This document shows, piece by piece, positions 36,133 to 44,102 of a DNA stretch of 64,000 nucleotides. The DNA comes from an uncultured Bacteroidaceae bacterium (GTDB lineage: Bacteria; Bacteroidota; Bacteroidia; Bacteroidales; Bacteroidaceae), in NCBI GenBank assembly GCA_904502235.1, contig CAJGDP010000004.1:1-64000 (forward strand). The letters run 5' to 3'. Every line of letters begins with the position of its first letter. Within the stretch, counting starts at the first letter, position 1. The notes beneath the pieces were generated by a model. That model was not told where the DNA came from and did not search any database. It was given only the letters and a program-made list of their open reading frames with translations. A program made the translations under genes and the position numbers.

Positions 36133-37428
36133 TTATCTTTTTGATTTTAATATCTGTGTGTATTCCTTTATTGCCTTTATGGTCGTCGTGTCGGTGTCGA
36201 ATACCGAATACCATCCTTGTGGCTCATGTGGTGGGTCGCTGAGGTAATCGTCGCCCTGTTGCCAAACCAAATCGCGTGGACGTCCGCCGCCACCCCATCC
36301 CCAGAAGTTGCATCCCGAAATATATTCGCTGTCTGCAATTCGGCCGAAGATATATCGGTAGAATGCATCACGGCTTTCGGTTGTCGGTTCTGTGCCCGAT
36401 TCATTGCCTTTGCGCGAATAACCGAACTCCTCTATAACAAGCGGTTTGCCGAGTCTCTTTGCAAGTGCTATATGCTCATCAATATAATTGCCGCTCTCAT
36501 AACATGCGTTTATTATACCGGAATCTGGGTTCGAACGTGATGCCCATCCCCAGTTTACGGGCCAGATGTGAATGGTTATGTAGTCAATACAATCAAGTGC
36601 ATGGACTCTTTCGCACAAATCCATATCTACTTCGCAACCTATGTAGCCTTCGCTGCCTATGGAAACAAGATGGTTCTTGTCCAGCGATTTAATTATCAAT
36701 GCGGCTTTCTGAATCCACTTCGCAAACGGTTCTTTGTTGTCGGGTGAGAACGGACGAGGCTCATTGCAGAGCTGCCATGCCATAATGGCCGGCTCGTCGC
36801 AGTAGTTACGCCCGGTGATACTGTTCTTGCGTGTAACAATCTGTTCTATGTAGCTATAGTATAGGCTCAATGCTTTTTCATCGCGTGCAAAATTTGCGCA
36901 GTAATCCACATACTTCGCATAGCCTCCGTCGATATTGGCATTGGGAGAATTGCCATAACCGCATTGCTTCAGATAGAATCCGAAACCGCCGCTCCAGTCC
37001 CATGCATTGTTCAGGTAGATTACCGCATCCATTCCACGTTTCTCAAGTTCGGCAATAGTGAAGTCGAGACCTTGCAGTATCGTGTCGTTGAGAACTCCCG
37101 GTGCTATTTGCAAATATGGTTTTGCCGGGTTGGCAAGGTCGCTTCCTGCATCGGGTCCTGCCAATATACGCAGATTGGTAACGCCAATCTCTTTCAGATG
37201 GTCAAGTTCTTTGCAAAGCCTTTCCCTGTCGCCGCCTTCGCCTGTTGAACCTAGAACCGATGCATACCACATGTTTGTACCTATATAGCGATATACATCA
37301 CCGTTCTTTACCAGGTGTATGCTGTCTGTTGTTATGAAATCCTTGCAACTCATGTCGTTTCCTGTATTGCAACCACCAAACAAGGTTACAATGGCTGCTA
37401 TAAGTGATAAGAAAAAGGCATTTTTCAT
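36133..37428 (-). CDS. GH5-family beta-mannanase/mannosidase-like lipoprotein
   Basis: This is a 431-residue clan-A (beta/alpha)8 hydrolase most like GH5 subfamily 7 enzymes that cut beta-1,4-mannosidic bonds. Catalytic acid/base is Glu223 in WQLCNEPRP and nucleophile Glu334 in VIEEFG; HIWPVNWGW carries a conserved aromatic platform. The lipobox is LFGGC (Cys20), so it is lipid-anchored. Whether it is an endo-mannanase or exo-beta-mannosidase cannot be told. It starts its own unit after the GH130 terminator and leads into ROK and the two GH92 genes. Confidence 0.87.
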   Translation of the reverse strand: MKNAFFLSLIAAIVTLFGGCNTGNDMSCKDFITTDSIHLVKNGDVYRYIGTNMWYASVLGSTGEGGDRERLCKELDHLKEIGVTNLRILAGPDAGSDLANPAKPYLQIAPGVLNDTILQGLDFTIAELEKRGMDAVIYLNNAWDWSGGFGFYLKQCGYGNSPNANIDGGYAKYVDYCANFARDEKALSLYYSYIEQIVTRKNSITGRNYCDEPAIMAWQLCNEPRPFSPDNKEPFAKWIQKAALIIKSLDKNHLVSIGSEGYIGCEVDMDLCERVHALDCIDYITIHIWPVNWGWASRSNPDSGIINACYESGNYIDEHIALAKRLGKPLVIEEFGYSRKGNESGTEPTTESRDAFYRYIFGRIADSEYISGCNFWGWGGGGRPRDLVWQQGDDYLSDPPHEPQGWYSVFDTDTTTIKAIKEYTQILKSKR

Positions 37429-37500
37429 TATTGTCTGTATTATTTCTGATGTTTTGCGAAGATAAGAAATAGTATTTATAAATTAAATAATTATTATATA

Positions 37501-37539
37501 AAAAAAATGATGAGGTCGCACTTTAATGTGCAACCTCAT
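37501..37539 (-). terminator. Terminator of the GH130 gene
   Basis: On the minus strand a stem of six plus four pairs with one internal mismatch (37511-37516 and 37518-37521 with 37528-37531 and 37533-37538) is followed by a run of seven T (complement of 37501-37507). It lies about 30 bases after the GH130 stop, so the GH5-ROK-GH92 genes need their own promoter or readthrough. Confidence 0.8.
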
Positions 37540-37568
37540 TCTGTTATTGACTGAAAAACTGTCTGCTT

Positions 37569-38543
37569 TTATTCAGCGCAGTTGTTTTTCTTCATGAAAT
37601 CGATGATTTCTGAAATGTAACCGAACGCCATGCCTACAACAGTGTCGGCTGCACCGTAATAAACGGCAACCTTATCTCCGTCGTGGAGTGCCGCGCATGG
37701 GAATACTACGTTGGGTACGTCGCCTGCAAGCTCGTATGGCGCAGCCGGTGCCAACAGGTAAGGCTGTGTGCGGTAAAGAACCTTTGAAGGGTCGTTTTTG
37801 TCGAGCAATGCTGCACCCATAGAGTAGCGGAATCCGTTACATGTTGTGATTACACCATGATAAAAGAGCAACCAACCCTCGTCGGTGAGGATGGGCACTG
37901 AACCAGCACCAATCTTGGTACATTGCCATGCACTTACGGGGAAAGGAGTTACTTTCATTACACAACGGTGTTCACCCCAGTATTTCATATCGGGGCTGTA
38001 GCTCACGTAAATATCACCGAAAGGGGTATGTCCGTTGTCGCTCGGACGGCTCAGCATTGCATATTTTCCGTTGATTTTCTCGGGGAACAACACACCGTTA
38101 CGGTTGAAGGGAAGGAATGCGTTCTCGCACTGGAAGAACTCCTTGAAGTCGAATGTATAAGCGATACCGATTGTAGGTCCATGATAGCCGTTGCACCATG
38201 TAATCCAATAACGGTCCTCAATCCATGTTACACGTGGGTCGTATTTATATTCCGACTCAATCATTTCGGTGTTGCCAGCCTTGAAAACGATAGGCTCGTG
38301 CTCTATCTCCCAATTGATACCGTCTTTGCTGAAGCCTGCAAAGATGTTCATCTGTACCGATTTGTTGTCGCAACGGAAAACACCTGCATAACCATCTCCG
38401 AAAGGAACGACAGCACTGTTGAAGATACTGTTCGATGTGGGTATTGCATAACGGTCGATAACGGGGTTCTTTGAATAGCGCCACATCACATCGGCGCAAC
38501 CTTCGGGACGCTCTTCCCAAGGCATATTGATTTTCTCGCTCAT
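37569..38543 (-). CDS. GH130 beta-mannoside phosphorylase (Man-GlcNAc type)
   Basis: This is a 324-residue five-bladed-propeller enzyme of GH130. Its sequence closely resembles, from memory, the gut-metagenome enzyme UhgbMP, which phosphorolyses Man-beta-1,4-GlcNAc and beta-mannooligosaccharides to mannose-1-phosphate. The probable catalytic Asp is D102 in [30 protein letters not shown] and [11 protein letters not shown] line the substrate and phosphate site. No signal peptide, so it is cytoplasmic and needs imported substrate. It is transcribed alone, upstream of the GH5-ROK-GH92 unit, which fits breakdown of the N-glycan core or beta-mannan. Confidence 0.9.
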   Translation of the reverse strand: MSEKINMPWEERPEGCADVMWRYSKNPVIDRYAIPTSNSIFNSAVVPFGDGYAGVFRCDNKSVQMNIFAGFSKDGINWEIEHEPIVFKAGNTEMIESEYKYDPRVTWIEDRYWITWCNGYHGPTIGIAYTFDFKEFFQCENAFLPFNRNGVLFPEKINGKYAMLSRPSDNGHTPFGDIYVSYSPDMKYWGEHRCVMKVTPFPVSAWQCTKIGAGSVPILTDEGWLLFYHGVITTCNGFRYSMGAALLDKNDPSKVLYRTQPYLLAPAAPYELAGDVPNVVFPCAALHDGDKVAVYYGAADTVVGMAFGYISEIIDFMKKNNCAE

Positions 38544-38577
38544 GGTTTTAAAATTTGTTTGGTTATTGTAATTGCCG

Positions 38578-38606
38578 TAAAGATATATATTTTTCTCATA
38601 AACAAA
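38578..38606 (-). promoter_or_regulatory. Putative GH130 promoter
   Basis: On the minus strand TATCTTTA (38578-38585, one base off the -7 consensus) lies 17 bases downstream of TTTG (38603-38606). The transcript would start near 38571, about 28 bases before the ATG. Confidence 0.45.
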
Positions 38607-38688
38607 GATTTTTTTCGTTTATTTTGGCTCTGATATTTCATAGAAACCGTTTCGGGGCTCGCAGTTTGCTCTTTTTCAGCATTAATCG

Positions 38689-38718
38689 TTTGCAATTTAT
38701 AAACAATTGTTATCTTTG
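38689..38718 (+). promoter_or_regulatory. Promoter of the slyD-aroC operon
   Basis: TTTG (38689-38692) and TATCTTTG (38711-38718) are both perfect matches, 18 bases apart. The predicted start is about 16 bases before ATG 38741, which rules out the upstream in-frame ATG at 38555. Confidence 0.65.
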
Positions 38719-38740
38719 CGTTTTAAATCAATATAAATTT

Positions 38741-39310
38741 ATGGAAACAACAAACAAATATTTGCGTGTGGCATATACTTTGGTGTCGCACCGTAACGGT
38801 GAGTGTGAAGAGGTGGAAAAGACAACCCGTGAGCAACCTTTTGCCTTTTTGACAGGCGTAGGATATACTCTGGATGCTTTTGAAGAGAACCTTAAGGACC
38901 TCAAGAAGGGTGATTCTTTCGATTTCACAATTCCTTCGGCTGATGCTTATGGCGATTACGACCCCGACCATGTTCAGGATTTCGATCGCGAGGTGTTCAC
39001 CATCGATGGAAAGTTCGACTCTGCTCATATCTATGCAGGCAATGTGGTTGAGATGATGCGTGCCGACGGTTCGCCTATTCTTGGTACAGTCAAGGAGGTT
39101 ACACCGCTTAAGGTAACAATGGACTTCAATCATCCTTTGGCTGGTTGTGATCTGCAGTTTGTGGGAAGTGTTGTTGAGGCTCGTCCTGCAAAGGAGTCGG
39201 AACTCAAGAAATTCTACGACTCTCTAAAGGCATCGTGCAGCGGTTGCAGTGGATGCAATGGTGGAAGTTGTGGCGGTGATGGCGGATGCGAAGGTGGCTG
39301 TTGTCATTGA
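38741..39310 (+). CDS. SlyD-like FKBP peptidyl-prolyl isomerase
   Basis: This 189-residue cytoplasmic isomerase/chaperone has the FKBP fold interrupted by an insert-in-flap region (DAYGDYDPDHVQDFDREVF, then ADGSPILGTVKEVT), the SlyD arrangement. LKKGDSFDFTIP is the FKBP strand preceding the insert. The C-terminal tail is rich in Cys, Gly and His (CSGCSGCNGG, then CEGGCCH), as in nickel- and zinc-binding SlyD proteins, so a metal-storage or chaperone role is likely. It leads an operon with aroC 21 bases downstream. Confidence 0.9.
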   Translation: METTNKYLRVAYTLVSHRNGECEEVEKTTREQPFAFLTGVGYTLDAFEENLKDLKKGDSFDFTIPSADAYGDYDPDHVQDFDREVFTIDGKFDSAHIYAGNVVEMMRADGSPILGTVKEVTPLKVTMDFNHPLAGCDLQFVGSVVEARPAKESELKKFYDSLKASCSGCSGCNGGSCGGDGGCEGGCCH

Positions 39311-39331
39311 TTTCGTTAAAGAATATATATA

Positions 39332-40414
39332 ATGAACAGTATAGGTCGGCTTTTAAGCCTTACTACCTTCGGGGAGTCGCATGGTGTCGCCATCGGTGGC
39401 GTGCTTGACGGCTTCCCTGCCGGTATTCTGGTGAACGAGGATTTTATAAGGACGGAGATGGCACGTCGTCGTCCGGGGCAGAGTGCAATAACTACAGCAC
39501 GTAACGAAAAGGATGCCGTTGAAATTCTTTCAGGCGTTTTTGAAGGACGTACCACCGGTACGCCCATTGCTTTTATAATCAGAAACGACAATACCCGCAG
39601 TAAGGACTATGACAATATGCGCGACGTCTATCGTCCGTCGCATGCCGACTATGTATATGACTGCAAATATGGTGTACGCGACCATTGTGGCGGAGGACGC
39701 TCTTCGGCACGTGAAACCGCTGTAAGGGTGTGTGCCGGCGCATTTGCAAAGATGGCTTTGGTTCAGCTCGGCATAACCGTGCAGGCATATACATCGCAGG
39801 TGGGCAATATAATGCTCGATAAGGATTATGGGCATTACGACCTCTCTGCTACAGAAAACAATGCTGTACGTTGTCCCGATGCCGGGAAAGCTAAGGAGAT
39901 GGAGAACCTTATACTCGATGTCAAGCGTCAGGGCGATACCGTGGGCGGTGTGGTGACGTGTGTTGTCAAAGGCGTACCGATAGGTCTTGGAGAACCACTC
40001 TACGGTAAACTTACATCATCTTTGGCTCATGCAATGCTCTCAATAAATGCCGTCAAGGGATTCGAGTACGGAAATGGTTTTGAGGCTGCCGTAGGACGTG
40101 GTTCTGAACAGAATGATCTCTTCTATAACAACGACGGCAGGATTGCAACCCGTACAAATAACAGCGGTGGAATACAAGGCGGTATATCCAATGGCAATGA
40201 TATCTATTTCAGGGTGGCATTCAAGCCGGTGGCAACGCTGCTCATGGAGCAGGATACCGTTACCCGAACAGGTGAGGATACCACTTTGTTAGCTCATGGT
40301 CGTCACGATCCTTGTGTCGTACCCCGTGCCGTTCCCGTTGTTGAGGCTATGACAGCACTTGTAATTCTCGACAATTATCTGCTTCATCGTTCCCGTAGCG
40401 GATTGTTTGTGTAA
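39332..40414 (+). CDS. aroC: Chorismate synthase
   Basis: The 360-residue protein carries the three family signatures: [12 protein letters not shown] near the N-terminus, [11 protein letters not shown] around residue 120, and [15 protein letters not shown]. It converts 5-enolpyruvylshikimate 3-phosphate to chorismate using reduced FMN. Start [14 protein letters not shown] is the normal family N-terminus. It shares a transcription unit with the SlyD-like gene and probably with the DUF6057 gene 24 bases downstream. The other shikimate gene in the window, aroK, is on the opposite strand far away. Confidence 0.97.
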   Translation: MNSIGRLLSLTTFGESHGVAIGGVLDGFPAGILVNEDFIRTEMARRRPGQSAITTARNEKDAVEILSGVFEGRTTGTPIAFIIRNDNTRSKDYDNMRDVYRPSHADYVYDCKYGVRDHCGGGRSSARETAVRVCAGAFAKMALVQLGITVQAYTSQVGNIMLDKDYGHYDLSATENNAVRCPDAGKAKEMENLILDVKRQGDTVGGVVTCVVKGVPIGLGEPLYGKLTSSLAHAMLSINAVKGFEYGNGFEAAVGRGSEQNDLFYNNDGRIATRTNNSGGIQGGISNGNDIYFRVAFKPVATLLMEQDTVTRTGEDTTLLAHGRHDPCVVPRAVPVVEAMTALVILDNYLLHRSRSGLFV

Positions 40415-40438
40415 TAATAGAACGTAAAGCATATAAAT

Positions 40439-42355
40439 ATGACTACTGCTAAAAACAGAATGGGGCTGAAACCCGGTGGGTTGTTCAACAATCTGCATGC
40501 GTTGCCGCTATTCTTTTTCGTTGGTTTATGGTTGGTTCTGTCAATCTATGAATCGGCACTATTGTTTCGTATAAATGAACTGTCGGTATTCCTTTTTGAT
40601 GGTCTTTTCTTTAAAGGAATGATGTCGGAACCTGCCGGTCTTCTGCACTACATATCGAGTTTTCTGGTTCAGTTCTTCTATTATCCGGCATTAGGAGCGG
40701 CAATCTATGTGGCATTGCTCTACGCTGTCTACAGGCTTGTTGTAAAGGTTTTTGAAATACCGCAGGGGTACAGACTTCTGGCAATGCTTCCGGTGCTGGC
40801 TCTTTTGGCAAGCAATACGCAGTTGGGATACTGGATATTCTATCTCAAACAACCCGGATATTGGTATATGGCATTGCTGGCAACCATTTTCTTTCTGCTG
40901 GCTCTATGGTGCTATAAAAGCCTGAATAATGTTTTGCGGATAGTGTTCATTGTGATTTGGTGTGCCGTGGGTTATCCTCTATTGGGAGGCTACGCGCTTG
41001 TCGCGACGTTGCTTATGGGATGCTGGTCGTTGGTGAAAGCTGTTGCCGGTCGTGAAAAATTAATATTGCCTTCGGTGGCTGTCGTAGTTGCGGTAGCTGC
41101 TGTTCTTCTTGTTCCTCAGATATACTATAACCATTATACATCTATTTGCAAGGAATATCTTTATGGCATCGGATTGCCTATAGAACAATGGGCTCAATAT
41201 TATGTGGCAAAGGTTGAACACGAAACGTTCTCTTATTGGCATACTATCGTGGTATATTGGATACCGTTTGTACTTCTTCTGCTATCTTTAATTGGATTAT
41301 GTGTGTTTGTTGCTTTACGCGTAAAGTCGCCTGCCACAGAAAGGAGGGAATATACCGTAACGGTATCGGTGGCAGCGTATGCCGTTATTCTCTTGTGGGT
41401 GTTCTGGTACAACGATACCAATTTCCGTATCGAGAACAAGCAGAACAATGCCATGTGGAAATGTGAGTGGCGCGATGTTGCCGAATATGCCCGTGAAACG
41501 GAAAAACCAACCCGTCAGATAGTCTTGAACAAGAATATAGCCTTGTTTAAGTTGGGTGTTGCAGGCAACGAAATGTTCTCGTACCCCGATGGCAGTTCTG
41601 AGATTCTTGCTCCCATGGCAGTCCATCTCACACAGACGGGTGGTAAAATGATATATTTCCAATACGGAAAATTGAATTTCAGTTACCGTTGGTGTATGGA
41701 AGATGCCGTTGAATATGGCTGGAGGATAGAATATCTTAAACATGCAGTACGTTCAATGCTCCTTTCGGGCGAATACAGACTTGCTCAAAGATATGTAGAT
41801 ATTCTTAAGCGTACCATGTTCTATCGCGGTTGGGCAGAGGATATGCAAGCTTATATAGACAATCCTTCTCTTATTGAAAAGACAAATGAATTTGCCATGC
41901 CTTTGCAACTTTCGTGTTATCCCGACGAATTGGGCGTGGACGAGTCGTTTGTTGAGGCATACCTGACAGGTGAATTCAAATATGTGCCACCACAGGCAAC
42001 TCCTCTCTATCTGGAGGTGGCATTGACCTCGGCTATGATACGCAAGGATCAGAAGACATTCTGGTATGTTCTCGACCGCTATTTCAAGGAGGTTAAGCCT
42101 ACAAAGTTGCCAAGGTATTACCAAGAGGCTGTGCTGTTGTTCCTTAATATAGATAAGGGCAATACGGTAAGCGTATCTCCCGATTTTGTCGACAGGTTCG
42201 TGTCAAAGAGCGTGCAACGCAAACTGGATACCTTTGTGGCAAGAACAAAAAAATATAAAGGAATGAAAGAGGAGGATATGGCTGTATATTTCCAGGATTA
42301 TGCCGATACCTATTTCTACTTCTTTTTCTTTGTACGTAAAATAAAAACAAACTGA
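40439..42355 (+). CDS. DUF6057 family polytopic membrane protein
   Basis: This 638-residue protein has about ten membrane helices in residues 20-340 (FFVGLWLVLSIYESALLF, then YYPALGAAIYVALLYAVYRL and others), then a soluble C-terminal domain of about 280 residues rich in helical, TPR-like pairs (GEYRLAQRYVDILKRTMFY). It matches the Bacteroidota family DUF6057 as I recall it; no function is assigned. Its stop codon overlaps the next gene's start (TGATG), so the propeller lipoprotein is translationally coupled and the two probably act together at the envelope. Confidence 0.78.
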   Translation: MTTAKNRMGLKPGGLFNNLHALPLFFFVGLWLVLSIYESALLFRINELSVFLFDGLFFKGMMSEPAGLLHYISSFLVQFFYYPALGAAIYVALLYAVYRLVVKVFEIPQGYRLLAMLPVLALLASNTQLGYWIFYLKQPGYWYMALLATIFFLLALWCYKSLNNVLRIVFIVIWCAVGYPLLGGYALVATLLMGCWSLVKAVAGREKLILPSVAVVVAVAAVLLVPQIYYNHYTSICKEYLYGIGLPIEQWAQYYVAKVEHETFSYWHTIVVYWIPFVLLLLSLIGLCVFVALRVKSPATERREYTVTVSVAAYAVILLWVFWYNDTNFRIENKQNNAMWKCEWRDVAEYARETEKPTRQIVLNKNIALFKLGVAGNEMFSYPDGSSEILAPMAVHLTQTGGKMIYFQYGKLNFSYRWCMEDAVEYGWRIEYLKHAVRSMLLSGEYRLAQRYVDILKRTMFYRGWAEDMQAYIDNPSLIEKTNEFAMPLQLSCYPDELGVDESFVEAYLTGEFKYVPPQATPLYLEVALTSAMIRKDQKTFWYVLDRYFKEVKPTKLPRYYQEAVLLFLNIDKGNTVSVSPDFVDRFVSKSVQRKLDTFVARTKKYKGMKEEDMAVYFQDYADTYFYFFFFVRKIKTN

Positions 42356-43857
42356 TGCCTATGAAAAGGATTATAGGATATATATGTGCTGTGGTTCTGG
42401 CGGTTTCGTGTACTCCGTCAGTCCCTGATAAGAGTACTCCAGTGGATGCGCAACCGCAAATCTATCCGGAGTATACCGATGTGACCATCCCGTGCAATAT
42501 TGCTCCGTTGACATTCTGTATAGAGGAGGAAGGCGATGGGTTCGTAACCCGTTTCTCCAGTGCGGGCAATGAGATAGTTGTCGGTGGCAAGGAGGTTGTT
42601 GTTGGCTTGGATGAATGGCGCGGACTGCTTGCTGTGGCAAACGGCGGAAAAATTGAAGTGGAGGTGTTCGTTGATTCTGAAAACGGTTGGAAGAAATATC
42701 TGCCTTTCGTGTTCAATGTCTCTGAGGACTCCATTGATTCTTATATCTCTTATCGTCTGATCCCGCCATCGTATGTGGCTTACGAGGATTTGAGAATATG
42801 TCAGCGCAATCTTCAGACATACGAAGAGGATGTGATATACAGCAATACTCTTGTTCCCACAGAACCCGACGGACAATGTATAAACTGCCATGCCTATAAG
42901 AACCATAAAACCGACAATATGCAGTTCCATGCACGTCAGCATCTTGGCGGTACTGTCTTTGTACATAATGGCGAAGCAAAAAAGGTGAATCTCAAAACCG
43001 ATTCCACTATCTCGGCAGGTGTATATCCCTCTTTCAATCCCAAATATGATATTGTTGCATACTCGGTAAACAATACGGGTCAGGTGTTCCATACAAAGGA
43101 TTACAACAAGGTTGAAGTACAGGATAAGGCAAGTGATGTCATTGTGTATAATCCAGTAAAAGAGACTGTTACACATGTTGCAAACAGTGTGGACGATCTT
43201 GAGGTGTTTCCATGTTGGTCGGCAGACGGAAAGGTGCTTTATTATTGCTCGGCACATATGGAACACCTTGATACAACTTTAAGCAGAGAAAGTGAGCTTG
43301 TTATGCGTTACAAGGAAATCAAATATGATATCCTGAGCCGTTCATGGAATCCCGAAACGGGTGAGTTCGGTGCGGTGGACACTGTATTTGCCGCTTCTGC
43401 ATTAGGCAAAAGTGCAACCTTCCCAAGAGTGTCACCTTGTGGCAGGTATATGCTCTTTGCACTTGCCGAGTACGGCTGTTTCCATATCTGGCACAAGGAT
43501 GCAGATCTATATATACTTGATTTGGAAACAAAGTTCTATTGGCCACTCGAAAAGGCTAACTCGGAATACCCCGAAAGTTATCATGCATGGGATAGTACTG
43601 GCAAGTGGATACTTTTTGCCAGTCGTCGTGACGACACGAACTATAGTCGTCTGTATATAGCTCATGTCAACAATGCCGGCATGGCTGACAAAGCTTTTCT
43701 GTTGCCTCAGGAAACCCCTGGGTTCTATGATTTTTTCGACCGCTCATATAATGTGCCTGAATTTATGGTTGAGCCGGTTAAAATAGCTCCGCATGAGTTT
43801 GCGGAAATAGTGAAAAGTGAATCTGTAAATGTTAAATATGTGCAGAATATAAAGTAA
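42355..43857 (+). CDS. Beta-propeller (PD40) lipoprotein with CxxCH motif
   Basis: This 500-residue protein has a lipoprotein signal (lipobox LAVSC, Cys19); ATG 42361 is an alternative start giving MKRIIGYICAVV. From about residue 215, TolB/PD40-type propeller blades recur (GVYPSFNPKYDIVAYSV, VFPCWSADGKVLYYCSA, TFPRVSPCGRYMLFALA, YHAWDSTGKWILFASRR). Between the N-terminal domain and the propeller sits C175-x2-C178-H179 (QCINCHAY), the attachment motif of c-type heme. Heme binding is possible because the protein is exported, but unproven; no cytochrome c maturation gene is in the window. It is coupled to the DUF6057 gene. Confidence 0.78.
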   Translation: MPMKRIIGYICAVVLAVSCTPSVPDKSTPVDAQPQIYPEYTDVTIPCNIAPLTFCIEEEGDGFVTRFSSAGNEIVVGGKEVVVGLDEWRGLLAVANGGKIEVEVFVDSENGWKKYLPFVFNVSEDSIDSYISYRLIPPSYVAYEDLRICQRNLQTYEEDVIYSNTLVPTEPDGQCINCHAYKNHKTDNMQFHARQHLGGTVFVHNGEAKKVNLKTDSTISAGVYPSFNPKYDIVAYSVNNTGQVFHTKDYNKVEVQDKASDVIVYNPVKETVTHVANSVDDLEVFPCWSADGKVLYYCSAHMEHLDTTLSRESELVMRYKEIKYDILSRSWNPETGEFGAVDTVFAASALGKSATFPRVSPCGRYMLFALAEYGCFHIWHKDADLYILDLETKFYWPLEKANSEYPESYHAWDSTGKWILFASRRDDTNYSRLYIAHVNNAGMADKAFLLPQETPGFYDFFDRSYNVPEFMVEPVKIAPHEFAEIVKSESVNVKYVQNIK

Positions 43858-43897
43858 AAATTAACATTTGATTGTTAAAATACATAAATCTCTGATG

Positions 43898-43942
43898 TCT
43901 TCCGTTTTTTGTTTTTTTAAGCAGAAAACGGAAGATTTTTTT
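43898..43942 (+). terminator. Terminator of the slyD-aroC-DUF6057-propeller operon
   Basis: An 11-bp stem (43898-43908 with 43925-43935) with a 16-base T-rich loop, followed by seven T (43936-43942), about 40 bases after the stop. The rest of the 43858-44102 gap is A/T-rich and holds one -7-like element. Confidence 0.8.
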
Positions 43943-44014
43943 GTTGCGAAGTGAAAAAATGGCTTTTATGGCAAAAAAAAACAATTATTTATGCAAAGGT
44001 TTATTTAAAATTCT

Positions 44015-44022
44015 TATTTTTG
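44015..44022 (+). promoter_or_regulatory. Putative -7 element of the FAS1/SusCD operon
   Basis: TATTTTTG is a perfect -7 match in the only intergenic region before the operon, implying a leader of about 75 bases. The -33 element is not clear, which would fit a promoter needing an activator or alternative sigma factor (inference). Confidence 0.5.
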
Positions 44023-44102
44023 CACGTTAAGTAAGGGTATGCTATGCCTTTGCGTGAAATATTAAAAAAAACGAAAAAATAATAATTAATAAATTTGTAT
44101 TT

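Noticed and set aside
44023..44102. Possible structured leader or riboswitch before the FAS1/SusCD operon
   Set aside because: The stretch is A/T-rich and I could not form a convincing multi-stem structure or match a known riboswitch.
43858..44102. tRNA or small RNA gene in the longer intergenic regions
   Set aside because: No tRNA cloverleaf, T-loop (GTTCGA) or other known RNA signature was seen here or in 14601-14815, 20010-20266 or 38544-38740.
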